Shown: one piece after another, positions 34,674-46,900 of the stretch
Layout: each line of letters opens with the position of its first letter
Numbering within the stretch: the stretch's first letter is position 1
Translations under genes and position numbers: made by a program
Notes under the pieces: model-generated
The model's input: the letters and a program-made list of their open reading frames with translations, nothing else
Databases searched by the model: none
Told to the model about the DNA's origin: nothing
From: Aralia elata
Lineage: Eukaryota; Streptophyta; Magnoliopsida; Apiales; Araliaceae
Reading direction: 5' to 3'
Assembly: GCA_034770075.1 (NCBI GenBank)
Contig: CM068382.1
Location: 7,038,001 to 7,102,000 of the forward strand
Length of the DNA: 64,000 nt

Positions 34674-36174
34674 TCAGTATTTCTCTCTTTCTCTCATGAA
34701 TTGTTTCTCAATAGCCTTTTGAGTATTGACTACAAATTCTTTCATGCTTGTTGAAGTATTCATATATTCATCCATAAAACTATTCATGCATTCATTTCTT
34801 CCGGTGGTTATCATTCTAACGACAAAATATCTCTTTGTATATACCTCTATCCATTTCTCTTTCACATCATATAAACTTCTGAATTACTCATTTTTTTTAT
34901 AGAATTCATAATTCCTCATTAAGATTTCCCAACGCTCCTCAAACTCGTTGATGAACAATGATTTATATAACATCAATTGTTAAAATCCGATTTGAATTAT
35001 GGATGTTCAAAATAAATATAATGCAACTAAATTCTCTAAAAAATTATTGCTAATATGCAAGGAACACAGTACATAATGAGTGGAAGTAAGTACCTTATTT
35101 AGCAAATATATAGAATTGCTCATGATTTTATCTCGATCAGTGATGATGGTTACAGGTGTCCTGTAGTCCATGGCTTGGAGCCACGTCTCTAAGATCCAAA
35201 CCAAAGTGTCATTTGTCTCATCCTTTAAAAGTGCAAATCCAAATAAAATATCGTGATAATGGTAGTTAACCCCGATAAATGAAACAAGTGACATCTCATA
35301 CCTATTTGTCATACACGTAGTATCAAATATCATAACGTCTCCGAAAGGTTGATACATTAACTTTGATTGGATGACTACCCACGAAATACATACTATATGA
35401 TTGTTATCATTTGATTTGACACGGAAAAAATTTTTACTCACACTTCCAAATTCAAGTTTTCTCAAATAATTGATTGTAGCTTGTGCATTATTTTCATCTT
35501 CTTAATCACATCTTAAATATCTAACTACATTCTAAATATCCTTATCACTAAAACCTATATTTTGTCCCCTTCCACCTATTGTGCTCAAAACGCTCATCAT
35601 CCTACTAAGTCCAATACTAATCTTATTTAAAGTGTCAATTAATTGTCTTGTCACTGGAGTAATATTCCTGTGTGTTTTAATAAAATCTATTTTGGTAGGA
35701 GTCACTAATTGATGATTGTGATTCAACTCAAGGGTATAAATATGTCGGTTATCTTCTTTCTTACTATGGACGACAAACATTCTATCTTTGCATAATGTGT
35801 GTTTTATACAGTCTCGTTGTCTTATTATTTTAGAATTTTCACATTCATCATTCGGTAAACTCTTTAATTTATAGCCGTTGGTCTACCTGTTTTTTTCATG
35901 CATATAACTTAGAGGACAAATCATTAGTACGAATATGTTTATGACTTGTAACAATTCTAATCTCAAATCTATTTTCATGTGCTCTATAAAAAATTTCAAC
36001 ATCTTCCAATTTAGAGACCAATTGACCAACATCTGGTTTAATTTCAATTTGATTACTTTTAACTTCGTTAAAAAACTTAGATGTATTTGTACAATCTAAA
36101 TTAACAAGAGGTTCAGAAAAACTAGATAAAACATATTTGCAGCAGACATTGAAGCCATTGAAGAAGACTTGCAA
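34674..36174 (-). pseudogene. FAR1/FHY3-related MULE transposase pseudogene
   Basis: Broken reading frames on the minus strand line up in FAR1-family order. The FAR1 DNA-binding-like region is at 35896-36174, ending in SHKHIRTNDLSSK. Next comes the linker segment 35532-35780, with LELNHNHQLVTPTK and an IDTLNK…GIGLSRMMS block. The MULE transposase core follows at 35007-35465, with FGDVMIFDTTCMTNRY, GVNYHYHDILFGFALLKDE, ETW and ITDRD. Last are fragments at about 34,881-35,006 and 34674-34865 with GRNECMNSFMDEY. Frame changes and stops separate the pieces, and the N- and C-terminal parts are incomplete, so it cannot encode a full protein. It could be a dead MULE or a decayed host FAR1-related gene; no TIRs were found. 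It lies just beyond the right end of unit A. Confidence 0.85.
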
Positions 36175-36327
36175 AATATTATGACCTAAAAGTTATTCTG
36201 TTTATTTAATTTTGCAAGGGAGGTATCCAATGTTAGATTTTTGCAAGAGGGCTGAAAATGGAGGTGAAATTTGAGAAAAATATGAGAATATAGATCTGAT
36301 CTCACATTTAGGTTATTTATGTTAGTA

Positions 36328-36520
36328 CCTTCTACCACTCTTAGTAGCGGAAGGTGTAATAACTAAATTAACCCTCCTTTAACCTTCCATACAACGTCGT
36401 TTTGACCTTTCACTATTCTTAGTGGCGGAAGTGATTTAATTTAATATAGTCGAGGGTCATTTTTGATAATTACTTGCTCTGCTATAAAGAATATTGCGTC
36501 TGCTACTAAAACTAGCGGAA
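36328..36520. repeat. Three spaced short palindromes with TAGTAGCGGAAG motif
   Basis: CTTCTACCACTCTTAGTAGC (36,329), CTTTCACTATTCTTAGTGGC (36,408) and CTGCTACTAAAACTAGCGGA (36,499) are each imperfect palindromes of ~25 bases at ~80-90-bp spacing. The same kind of motif recurs inside the foldback elements at 26.9-27.2 kb and 36.7-37.5 kb. Confidence 0.65.
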
Positions 36521-36602
36521 GGGTCTTTATTTGCCATTTCTTGACTGTTAGATCTCGCATTGTGTATGGTTGGGAGATGCATTTGCTATGATAGTGTCCA
36601 TA

Positions 36603-36637
36603 GTGCGCGCGCGCGCACACACACACACACACATATA
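36603..36637. repeat. Strictly alternating (GC)n(AC)n(AT)n tract
   Basis: Thirty-five bases of unbroken purine-pyrimidine alternation end a few bases before the left end of the foldback element at 36,642. Confidence 0.95.
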
Positions 36638-36641
36638 AGAC

Positions 36642-37653
36642 AATGATCCATAATATGTATTTGCTATGGATCAAAAATGGGCAAATAACATCTATTCCCT
36701 CCATTCCACGTATGAACGGTGAAGATTAAAAAGGAAAAATTGGCATCTGCAAGAATTATTAGCGGACAGAGGTTTTGCACTTATTAGACGTTTATACCCC
36801 CAAAGCCCCCAAGTGAACTGACAATGTTGAACCGTATAAATCGATACTACAAAAATTGCACAAGTCTTCCAGAAAACAAAGTATAGAGTCAGACCATGCA
36901 TCAATAACTTGTCAATCGGAAGCAAAGACCATTGATATGTGTAGATATTCTGATCAGAACATTGTGGTTTTTTTATGAAATCCATAGGATCTGAGTAAAT
37001 CCAGATAATATATATTTCCATAGAGCATATATATTTGTCAGAAAATAATTTTGGATCTGCACTTGTACGCTTTATGATAATACAAATTAGACTAAAGTTT
37101 TGAGTATACGTGAGTATCATCATCTAACAATGAATTGGGTATCAAGATAAGACCTTTGTACTTGATAAACAAGTGTTTTTGGATAAAGTAATCGGGAGAA
37201 AGGTTTATATCATGGGTATAAACCATTTAATCGGATGATTTTGACATAAAAAAGGTTTGGAATCCATGATGGAGATGAGAGAGTTTTAGGGTTTAGTCAC
37301 TTGGGTTTGAGATAAGAGAGAGATGTGCTGAAAGTTCTAGATAAGAGATCAAGAGAATGAGTTGAGTAAAAATGAGGACTAAAAAGTTTTCTTGGTATTT
37401 ATATTTTTGAGCAAATGGGTAATCAGATGGTCAATTTCATTTGATGCCTTGATCCAACGAGTGGGGAAGAAAAATCAATTGACTTGCGAGTTTTGGGGTA
37501 TAAACGTCCAATAAGTGCAAAACCTCCGTCCGCTAGTAATTTTAGCTGACGCCAATTTCTCCTTTTTAATCTTTGCCGTTGATATGTGGAACGGATGGTA
37601 TAGATCCTATTTATCCATTTTTGATCCATAGCAAATACATGTTATAGATCATT
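36642..37653. mobile_element. ~1-kb long-TIR element of the 26.9-kb foldback family
   Basis: The left ~150 bases (AATGATCCATAATATGTATT, GCTATGGATCAAAAATGG, AAATTGGC, CAGAGGTTTTGCACTTATTA, GTTTATACCCC) match the reverse complement of the right end (37,490-37,653). About 700 bases of unique interior show no recognisable protein. The outer ends match those of the element at 26,863. No confident target duplication. Confidence 0.8.
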
Positions 37654-37658
37654 TGGGG

Positions 37659-37961
37659 AGTGATTCACATCCAAAGTTGAATGAGATCATTCATCCATCC
37701 AACCCAATCTGGGGCATCCGTTTGGAGATCAAAAGGCTAGGAAATAAGGCTTACCGTATAATAGTTGTGCGGCTTACCACACAATAATTATGCGATAGGT
37801 ATTTTTAATCCAAAAGGGGAACCGCATAATAGATATGCGGTATGTGATATTTATTAAAAATACCAGTAAGCCTTATTTCCTAACCTTTTGATCTCCAAAT
37901 GGACGACCTAAATTGAGTTGGATGAATGGGTGATCGCATCCAATTTTAGATGTGGATCACT
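37659..37961. mobile_element. 303-bp TIR MITE
   Basis: Terminal inverted repeats of ~95 bases: left AGTGATTCACATCC…CATCCGTTTGGAGATCAAAA…GGAAATAAGGCTTAC, and the right end the imperfect complement. The interior has a small inverted set around CCGCATAATAGATATGCGGT. It lies five bases from the previous element and runs into the alternating tract at 37,975. Confidence 0.8.
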
Positions 37962-37974
37962 ACTTTATATATAA

Positions 37975-38006
<32 letters not shown>

Positions 38007-38070
38007 CTGTGTATGTGTGTGTGTGCGCGCGCGCGCGTGCGTGTGTATGTGTGTGCGCGTGTGTGTGTAT
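37975..38070. repeat. 96-bp alternating (AT)(GT)(GC) tract
   Basis: Purine-pyrimidine alternation is perfect over 38008-38070 (63 bases, GT/GC-rich) and over 37975-38006 (AT-rich), broken only at 38007. The composition is highly prone to left-handed (Z) DNA. Confidence 0.95.
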
Positions 38071-39897
38071 CAACAATGTATAAAAGAGAGTTTTGCACTT
38101 TTGAAAAACATGATTTGTAATATGTCATTAATAAAATATATATTTAAACAAAAATAATTTAATAAGGTGTTATAATCAAAAGTGATAGCCTAATGGTAAT
38201 TGAAATGTATGTTTTTTTTAAGTTTCTCTTAAATTTCCTCTTGGCCCCTTTTTCAGACTCCTTTCTCAGGCTCCCCCCATGCTCCTTTCTCAGATTCCCC
38301 CATAGGCCCTTAAGATTAAAATGTACCATTAAATTTACTACATTATAATATAGTTTATGTTCTCAAAAGAAAAATTAATATGAATAAGTATATAAGTAAT
38401 ATTCTAAGCAATTTGATTTATTTATACTTTCTGGAGTAGGTTTCACCAAAATATATTCAATAAATGCAGGAATATTTTAAACCAAGTAAATTTTGGAGAG
38501 AAAGAGACAAACTTCATAAATCCAGTTAACCGCTATAATAATAGAGATATTATTTTCACAAGTAACTTTTTAATATATTCATAAATTGTTATTTATGAAA
38601 ATATAAAACTTATACTTAGTTTTATTGCGTTTTAACATATAAAAGTATTTAAGTTGGATGAAGTATTTATGTAAGAGAGTACAGCGGCCATTTTTCCCTC
38701 TATCCAAGTCCGCTAGGCGTGCATGTGCTATAATATTAATCAATTATTATATTAGAGTGGTTCTCTTGGGTGCTTAAGACATCATTTCCCATTTTAAAAC
38801 GTCTTGAAATAAAAATTAAATAAGTCCTATATGTCAGGGTTTTCAAGTATGTATTGACAGTTAGGCTTGAGCACCGAACGGGGAAAGTGATCGTCCTGAG
38901 CCTTTAATTAGAGGGTTTTAAATTTTTTTTTATATATATAGTATATATGTAAATATTTAATTGAAAATTTTACTTCTAGAAATACTAGAAAAAGAATCTT
39001 TCAATGAATGTATCCTCATATATTTTGTTGTAGTCAAACTATTATGTTTTAAATTCCAGAAAGACACTTTTTTAAATACAGTTTGTACTTTTTATTTATT
39101 ATTATTTTTTTTTTGTGAATATAATATTTCAAAAAGGATCTCGTTTTTATTTTTTACCCTGGGCCACCAAAATCTCAGGAACGACCCTGTTGACAGTTAA
39201 TCATATAATTGTTATGGTGACAATTTTTTTTAATATAAAAATTAGTTTGTAAAATAATGTAGCAAAATGTGATTAGTAGATGATCTATCATACATGGATA
39301 GACCTAATGATAATAACCCACCATAATCAACGAAATTATTTTATAAGCATTTTTTTATAAAATGCTTTTGTTATGGAAGTACTATCGATCATATAAATGT
39401 TCATTTTTTTCCTTGAAAAAAAGTTTAACTTGCAAATTATATAGGACTCCTTTTTGCGTCCAACAGATACGCTAATAGAACTCCACCAACTTTTGTGTGA
39501 TTAAATTATGAGTTCCACTTGAATAATAGAACTCCACCAACTTTTGTGAGATTAAATTATGAGTTCCACTTTTCAAAATCTAGAACTTTAAATTAATTAT
39601 AAGTTACTTATTTTGACCTTTGTTTACTCAACTTATTAATTAACAATATCTAAATTATATATAAAAACATATTACCGTTGAGCCTTTTACAATATTTTCT
39701 CTATTTCTTGTTAGACTTTATTTTTGTATTTTTTTTGTATTTTTTTTACCGTTTATTGTATATAAGATGCGCCTGCCTCCACCCCTTCAGGGAATTCTTG
39801 TGTGCACAAAAAAGTAAGGAAGACTTATTTTGGGACAGGTCTAGAGTACTAACTGGCATAAGAACGAAGCCTGCTCTTTATTCAACATTCTAATATG
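38071..39897. repeat. Tandem array unit B' (gene lost)
   Basis: Homology to unit A starts at GTTTTGCACTTTTGAAAAAC (about 38,090), jumps from the 27.93-kb equivalent to the 30.06-kb equivalent near 38,385, and runs to CAACATTCTAATATGT at 39,897 (31.57-kb equivalent). No PUB gene remains. It includes a 47-bp tandem duplication at 39,474-39,571. Confidence 0.8.
39474..39571 (+). repeat. ~47-bp tandem duplication within unit B'
   Basis: Two copies of a segment containing GAACTCCACCAACTTTTGTG and ATTAAATTATGAGTTCCACT, spaced 51 bases. The other units have a single copy. Confidence 0.85.
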
Positions 39898-39899
39898 TT

Positions 39900-40220
39900 A
39901 AAATGAGCAAATAGTTTGGGTTCGATTTGTACTCCCTCTACTAAAAGTTCGATTCGAGCTCGAGTCGAAATATAAATAATTCAAATATGAGCAAATTTTA
40001 AAGTTCGATAAATTATTCGAACTTTCTCAAATTGTAATTTTCTATTGATACTCAGATCATATTTGTTCGAAAAGTTTAAACTGCTCGGACTCGATTTGAG
40101 ATTGTGCTCGACTCGGTCGCTAAATGAGTCTTAATCAAACCTTATTTTATACTCGATAAATTTTGTGAACCAACTCTGAACAACTCAATACTCGACTCAA
40201 CTCAGTTCATTTACACCCTT
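39900..40220. mobile_element. hAT-like terminal remnant rich in TCGAG motifs
   Basis: Many short inverted TCGAG/CTCGA/TTCGAA motifs occur together with a terminal TTTACACCCTT, resembling the subterminal repeats of plant hAT non-autonomous elements (right end TTTACACCCCT). It sits between units B' and B. A similar block is at 48.89-49.12 kb. Confidence 0.4.
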
Positions 40221-41867
40221 ATGCGTGTATATCAGCAATGTATAGAAGATAATTTTGCACTTTCAAAAAACAAGATTTTTAATATGTCGTTAATGAAATA
40301 TATATTTAAATAAGAATAATTTCTTAAGGTGTCACAATCCTGTTATTGCTAGTATAAAATTTATTATATTGTCAATTTATAAAATGTGTACTTGTTTAGA
40401 TGAATTATTTTTATTTGGTTACAGTAAAAAAGAAAAGAAGAAGCAGAAGAAGATGGATAAGGTTGGAATTATATACAGATCGGGCTTTAGTGGGCCTTCA
40501 CTAATTGGGTTACGTACGTACACTACCATTCATTACCCACATCTACCTATAAACCAAATAAAAGAAAAAGTATGTATTGAGATACATTTGTAAAAGAAAT
40601 GAATTTAAATAAAGTTTTATTTTAAAATTTTGTTTTCTTAACATTTGTTAAGAATATAGAAATAGTAGCATAATAGTATTCAATTAATTAAAAATAAAAG
40701 TAATAATAGGTTAGGAATTAATTTCATGTTATTTTATAATTTAAAAATATATTTTTAATTTTAGAATGGATAATTAATAAAAGTAATATATCAAATTTTA
40801 GAACAATGGGAGTACTATCTAGTTATTGGTCAAGTTGGTGTTTCATCTGTAAAATTGTGGCAATTGTATTTTGCATAATTATATGTCAAAGTCTAAGAAT
40901 TCTTAGCAGCCATCCCTTTATGTTTTTGTTTGGGTGCAAAACAACCACAATCTTCATAGACCAGTCATCTTTCTTGTTTTCTTTTGTTTGTTTGGGTGGA
41001 AAATAGCTACCTTGTTCAAATTAAATTTAGAAGACATGATCATGACAGGTCAGGTTCATAACTTTAAAGAATTGCCCTAGTAATTAAAGAGTTTTGATTC
41101 TTTTCTTGATTTTTTTTATAAAAAAAAATAGAATATAGACAAAAAACAATTAAAGTAGAATCACCCGAATAATTTTTATTTATTTGAATGTTGATATATA
41201 CACATTTTAATGCGTATAAAAAGCTTGCAGAATAATATTACAATAAAGTTTATATAACAATACGATGCATCTAGAACATGTAACTATATATCAATCTAAT
41301 CTGATATATACGTACATATATGATCACCCTATCTATATCTATATATAAGGTCTTAAATCCTAATGCCCAACTTACCAATAATGTTTCATTTATGGGTCGT
41401 TGTTTTCCAAATTCTGGTATCATCCTTTTCACTATTTTCCAACTTTCATTACTCATCAATTTGTTTTTCCACATATCGGAGGCCCACATTTAAAGTTTTG
41501 TCCTTCTTACTCTTTCTAGATAAAAGGGAAAGAAGACAGGGGCTCTCTCAATATAAATTTCGAAAAAATAGTTTTTAGTTGTTGTAATTTGGTTTTGTTA
41601 ATTATCGACCACCGTCCACCTGTTCATTTAAGAATATTATTAACTTTTATATATGTTTTTAACACCGATTTTAAAAGATTATATAGGACAAGATGTCCAT
41701 GTATTACACAAAAAAAATAAATTTATTCGCATTTGTAACTAAATTTTGAACCTATTGTTAGCTTAATAATAGAATTTGAGTCATAATAAGTTATCATGTT
41801 AGTTAAAAGATACTTGTTAGAGTACCACAAATGTGTTAGAATCAAAAAATAATAAAAAAAATAAAAA

Positions 41868-41903
<36 letters not shown>

Positions 41904-42485
41904 GAATGAATCCAAGACGGTAGTTAATAGTGATAAAAGAAATAAATTTGAGTCACATGGAGTATGAGATCACTCCCGCGTTTACCGTTGCACAGTCAAA
42001 TATATATGATTTGAGTTGAATATATCTGGCGAGAATGTTAGTCGAATCTTGGTTGAGGTTTCTTTTCCACATTCTAGTGTATTATAATATTTTCCTTGTA
42101 TAGATTAGGAAGACTATGCAGCAAGTCATTGAATTTGTATATAACACACCAATCCTAGCTAATTTTGAAGTATAACTAGAGACTTTCCAATAATTTAAGG
42201 ATCATGGATCTTATGTCATTAAACCGACTCCTACGACCTTTAAAAATAAATATTCAATAAGATTATTAAAACATAACGTTGTGTATCTCTCTCTCATTAT
42301 ATAATTATATAACGAGAGATCAATTTACAGACCTGATATTTCTATAATAAAAAATGATATTGATTTTTATATAAAAAGTGTCACTATAGATGTATAACGA
42401 CGGAAAAATATCAAAAGGTGTTGTGAAAATATCAATTCTCATCAACTTATCATTTAATGAGAAAAATAAACATATCATGACACTG

Positions 42486-42488
<3 letters not shown>

Positions 42489-42528
<40 letters not shown>
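42489..42528. repeat. (AT)n microsatellite
   Basis: Uninterrupted AT alternation of 40 bases. The homologous tract in unit C is at about 53,535-53,567, so it predates the B/C duplication. Confidence 0.95.
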
Positions 42529-42530
<2 letters not shown>

Positions 42531-42533
42531 CAC

Positions 42534-42790
42534 GTGAACGAATTAAGAGTATATCCTCTTATTTGACATACCAAGCATATTCTCTTTAGTGATGGACCAG
42601 GCGACGCTTTGGTCCGTCGCCATAGGTTCGGTTCGTCGCTATAGCTTCGGTCCGTCGTTATATATTGCCCGTCGCTAAAAGTTATAGCGACGGACCGGAC
42701 CTATGGCGACGGACCAAAGCGTCGTCCGGTCTGTCGCTAAAGAATGTATGCTTAATATGTCAAATAAAAGGATATACTCTTGATTCATTC
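42534..42790. mobile_element. Foldback MITE with GCGACGGACC arms
   Basis: The arms pair over ~120 bases: GAGTATATCC…TTATTTGACAT…AAGCATA…GCTTTGGTCCGTCGCCATAG on the left against CTATGGCGACGGACCAAAGC…ATGTCAAATAAAAGGATATA on the right. It is next to the (AT)n at 42,489 and absent from the equivalent position of unit C. The GTCGCC/GGCGAC core resembles the MITE at 27,696. Confidence 0.8.
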
Positions 42791-43923
42791 AGTATTGCAT
42801 GAGAAGTTTGGTAAAATTTCTTTTGAAATAGATACGAGTATGACTTGTAAGGTCCGCAATTACCAATAGGGAAGCTTAATTATTCTTCTCCACCACATAT
42901 ATACAATGAATGGTGACGGATTTCTGCATGCGTTGTATTTATTTATTTATTTTGACTCATGCAAATCTACCCAACAAGGTAGTATTAGGCTCTCTCTTAC
43001 GTGAAGTTTGAATGTGGATTCAACCCCCATATAAAGTAGTATATTCTTAATGGTCCAAGTACATTCTTATATTAAGTATTCAAATTTATTTTTTGAAATA
43101 ATCACTGAATATCTGCGTCAAATAATTTACTCGTGAGTCTAGGCTGTCTAGCTAAGCACCGATTATATCAAACTGTACATATCAGGTGACGTAATATGAA
43201 TAATAATAATATTCTTAATTTTCTAAGCAATTTGATTTTTTATACTTGCTAGTTGTTCAATAAATGTAGGAATATTTTAAACTATAAGTATACTTCGGAG
43301 AGAAGGAGACGAACTTCATAGATCTAGCGAACGGCAATAATAATAAAGAAATTCTGTTGAATTCGCCACTGATATATTTTACACGAGTTTTAATAATATT
43401 TATTTCTTTTGTCGATCAAAAAATTAATAATAATGAATTACTATTGTTACAAGTAATTTTTTTATGTATTTATAATATTTTATTTACAAAAATAAAAAAC
43501 TTATTTTTACGTTTTAATATATAAAATCACTTGCATTTAATATTTTAAAAGGGATGAAGTATTTATTTCACTAACATGCATCACATTCAAAGCACAACAA
43601 TTGATCTGCAAAACACATCCATATCTCCTTCAAACAACACTGTTGTAACACCCTTGACCTTCCTAAATTGTCTCCAAAAAATTCTGATACTACTACATGA
43701 TATAAAATAACTGCAACAAATTTGGATCTCAAAATCTACCATAGTTAGAAGCCCACGTGAAAATGCTATCATACTATACCCATTCATATATGAGCATCAA
43801 AAAGAAAACCCAGTTCAAAGAGAACTGGAAACATATCTATTCATCCACAACAAAAAAAATAATTGAGAAGAGCTGGAGAAACTTAAATACCTCCTTCATT
43901 GCTTTTGAAATTCTTCATTCACT

Positions 43924-46900
43924 TTACTCTGATTCTAAATCTGCCATGAATGATGTGAATTTATCTTTGTTCCTTTTCTTCTCAAATTTCTTTCTTTCTT
44001 TCTTATTTTTCTTTTCTATCCACACTTCTTGATTCAGACAATAATCCTCCTTTCTAGAAATTGGTAACCTGGTTTGTAAAAATGGTGTATCAAACTTATC
44101 TCTTGACTCAATATGACTTGGGCATTGATTTATAAATTTCATATTTTCAACAATTCCTCTCGAGTCCTCCATTCTTGCAACCTCCTCCACATGATTACCT
44201 ACATGATTATCCAAACCCCTTGATTTTGAAACCCATTTCGAAACCCTATCCGATGCGGATCCTTTCAAATTTACGGATGTGTGACTACTCGACTCTTTTG
44301 GTGAAAGATTCTCTTCGTCCATTTTACTATTTTGACATTCTTCTGTATCATGAAAATCAAAAACTACTTTCCTGACTCTCACATTGTATAACTTTGATTC
44401 ATAATCTAAATCAATTACCTCATCAATGTCCTTAACATTCCTTGTTTGAATAAGCAAATAAGCTATCTCTATAACACCCCCTTCCCGAATAAAAAAGAAA
44501 AATCACGTGCAAAACACAACAAACCTCAAAATAATAAATATATTTTTTCAAAAATCTGGCATAATAATCAAAACCTAAAATCAAATAAATTTATTCTATC
44601 AAAGGTAGCTCTTCACATGAAACCCTAAATCGTCCCTGCAAACTTGTTCGAAAAAAACACAGCATAAGTCAAATGCCCAGTACGGATATAACGATATAAC
44701 GATATAACGATATACAAATATACCACAATATATAATGTAACTAAAAGAATCGAATGAATGAACGAATGTAAATTACGAACGAATTACGAATATATCAAAA
44801 TTAGTGAGACCAGGTACAAATGATGAACACTATTGAACAGAACTATAGTCAAAAGAATTTCCAAACAAAATAAGGCTGAATCAAATGGTTATAAGGTAAC
44901 AATTTCATACTGAGCTCAAATACAAATAGCCAAAGGCTAACAAAATACATCGGTACCATGATTTATGCAAATCAAATCGGATAGTACGCACGATACATAC
45001 GTCACTAATCCGCCAAACAAATCAAATCAAATACTAGGTTGACCCATACGTATCCTGAACAAACAAATATATATCAAATGGCCAAAGCTCATACCCAGAG
45101 CATACAAAAGGACACGACGTGGACTGATTACACCGCCACGGAAGGTGTTATGCCCTTGTGTCAAAAGGACATACATGTGGTACCCCCACACGTGGTTAAC
45201 TCAAGTATACCCCAAAGATCAAACTACAAAATGTAAGCCAAAAGGGGTTCAAATCACAAGACCTACATGACCATCTCTAAATGACATCGAATTATTTCAA
45301 ATACAAACATACTTAATTATCACAAGATACCAACGATCAAAATAACTTTCCGAATTTGAATGAAAATATGCGAAAAATAATACAAATGAATAAGGTCTCC
45401 AAAACAAAGAGTACAAATATGATTTCTACGTATCAACGTCAACATGAAATTATTATATGAATTTAAGAAGGAACAATTATGTGAAACAATAACTAACTTT
45501 TAAACGAAAAGCAAAACGAACAATTCAAAATTGAAAGGATTATCGCTGAATGAGTATGAAATTCGTACCTTAATATAATACCGAAATAATTCACCGAACC
45601 CAAATATCACACTGCTAGACCTCCTCAATCTGATCTATATAATCATAAAAATAATACAAAATCATAATTTAAATTACTAATTTAAAATTTTCTCTCTCTC
45701 TATCTCTATATATATATATATATTTACAATTGTAACAATTTTAATATTAGTTCATATACCTTCTGAAGTTAATAATATGTCATGTACATTCTATAATGAA
45801 AGAAACCATTATAATTTAATACAATTTAATGATATAATAATATACTGTAGTTGTAAATATTATAACCTCCTGTACATTAATATCAAATTAGTATTCAAAG
45901 TTTCCTTTATCTCCATTTCGTTTAGCCACTAAGTCCTGTCCTTGAAATATAAGACTTGTCATACACTAACAAAACTCTTTTAAATAGGAGCAATAGGTAT
46001 GAGATTTTTATACCGGACAATCTAAAAGTTACTAATATCTGCCACATAATTAATAAATGGTACACTAAGCCTTCAACTAAACCAATGGCAATTCTCATTC
46101 TTTTTTTTTCCAATCTAATTGCACATCAGTAGTAAATTGGCCTTGTAGATGAGAGAGCAAATTAAGATTGGGCATGTAATCATACACAATAAGGCGTCGG
46201 TCAACGTACCTACTGTTTATCACTCTCATGATATAAATATATAATATTATAACTTGGACCACAACTATATTATGGAGTAATAACTAATTATACCATTTGA
46301 ATTACCAATTAACTACCAAGATCAGAAAACCTTCATTCACAAAAGCAATGTCGCGATAACACTCTAAAGCACCGAACCATATATACTTATTGTGTTTTAC
46401 GTACCAAACCCATACAACCAAATAGTTCATTTTCTAATATATAAACCATCTCAGATTCTCAGTTTCAATTCAAGATTATAGTAACACATTGGATTAAACA
46501 AACGACGTAGTCAATCCTCTAAAACAGATTGTAATCACACTAATGAAATTAACTATTTTATATTCAAAAATAAATTCAATAATTACCTTTTGGAGAAACA
46601 ATTCTGTTGAATATTCTCTCACAATCTTGTTCCCAAATTTTCTTTTGTTTCACACCTCTCGCCTCTTTTTTGTTTCTCGCTGCGCCTGCGTTAAAACCCT
46701 CTCCTTTCGTTTAGTCGATTAATGCCAGTATATGAATTAGGAAGGATTTAACCTAATATATTAATATTACTCCTATTCCAAATTTTTTTTTAAGCCCAAC
46801 ACTTTAATTTGGGCTCAAGTAGTTTAACAAACCCAAACTTAAATACTTAGAAATTAGTTTGACCCAAATATAAGAAAAGCCTAACAAAATATTTAAAATA

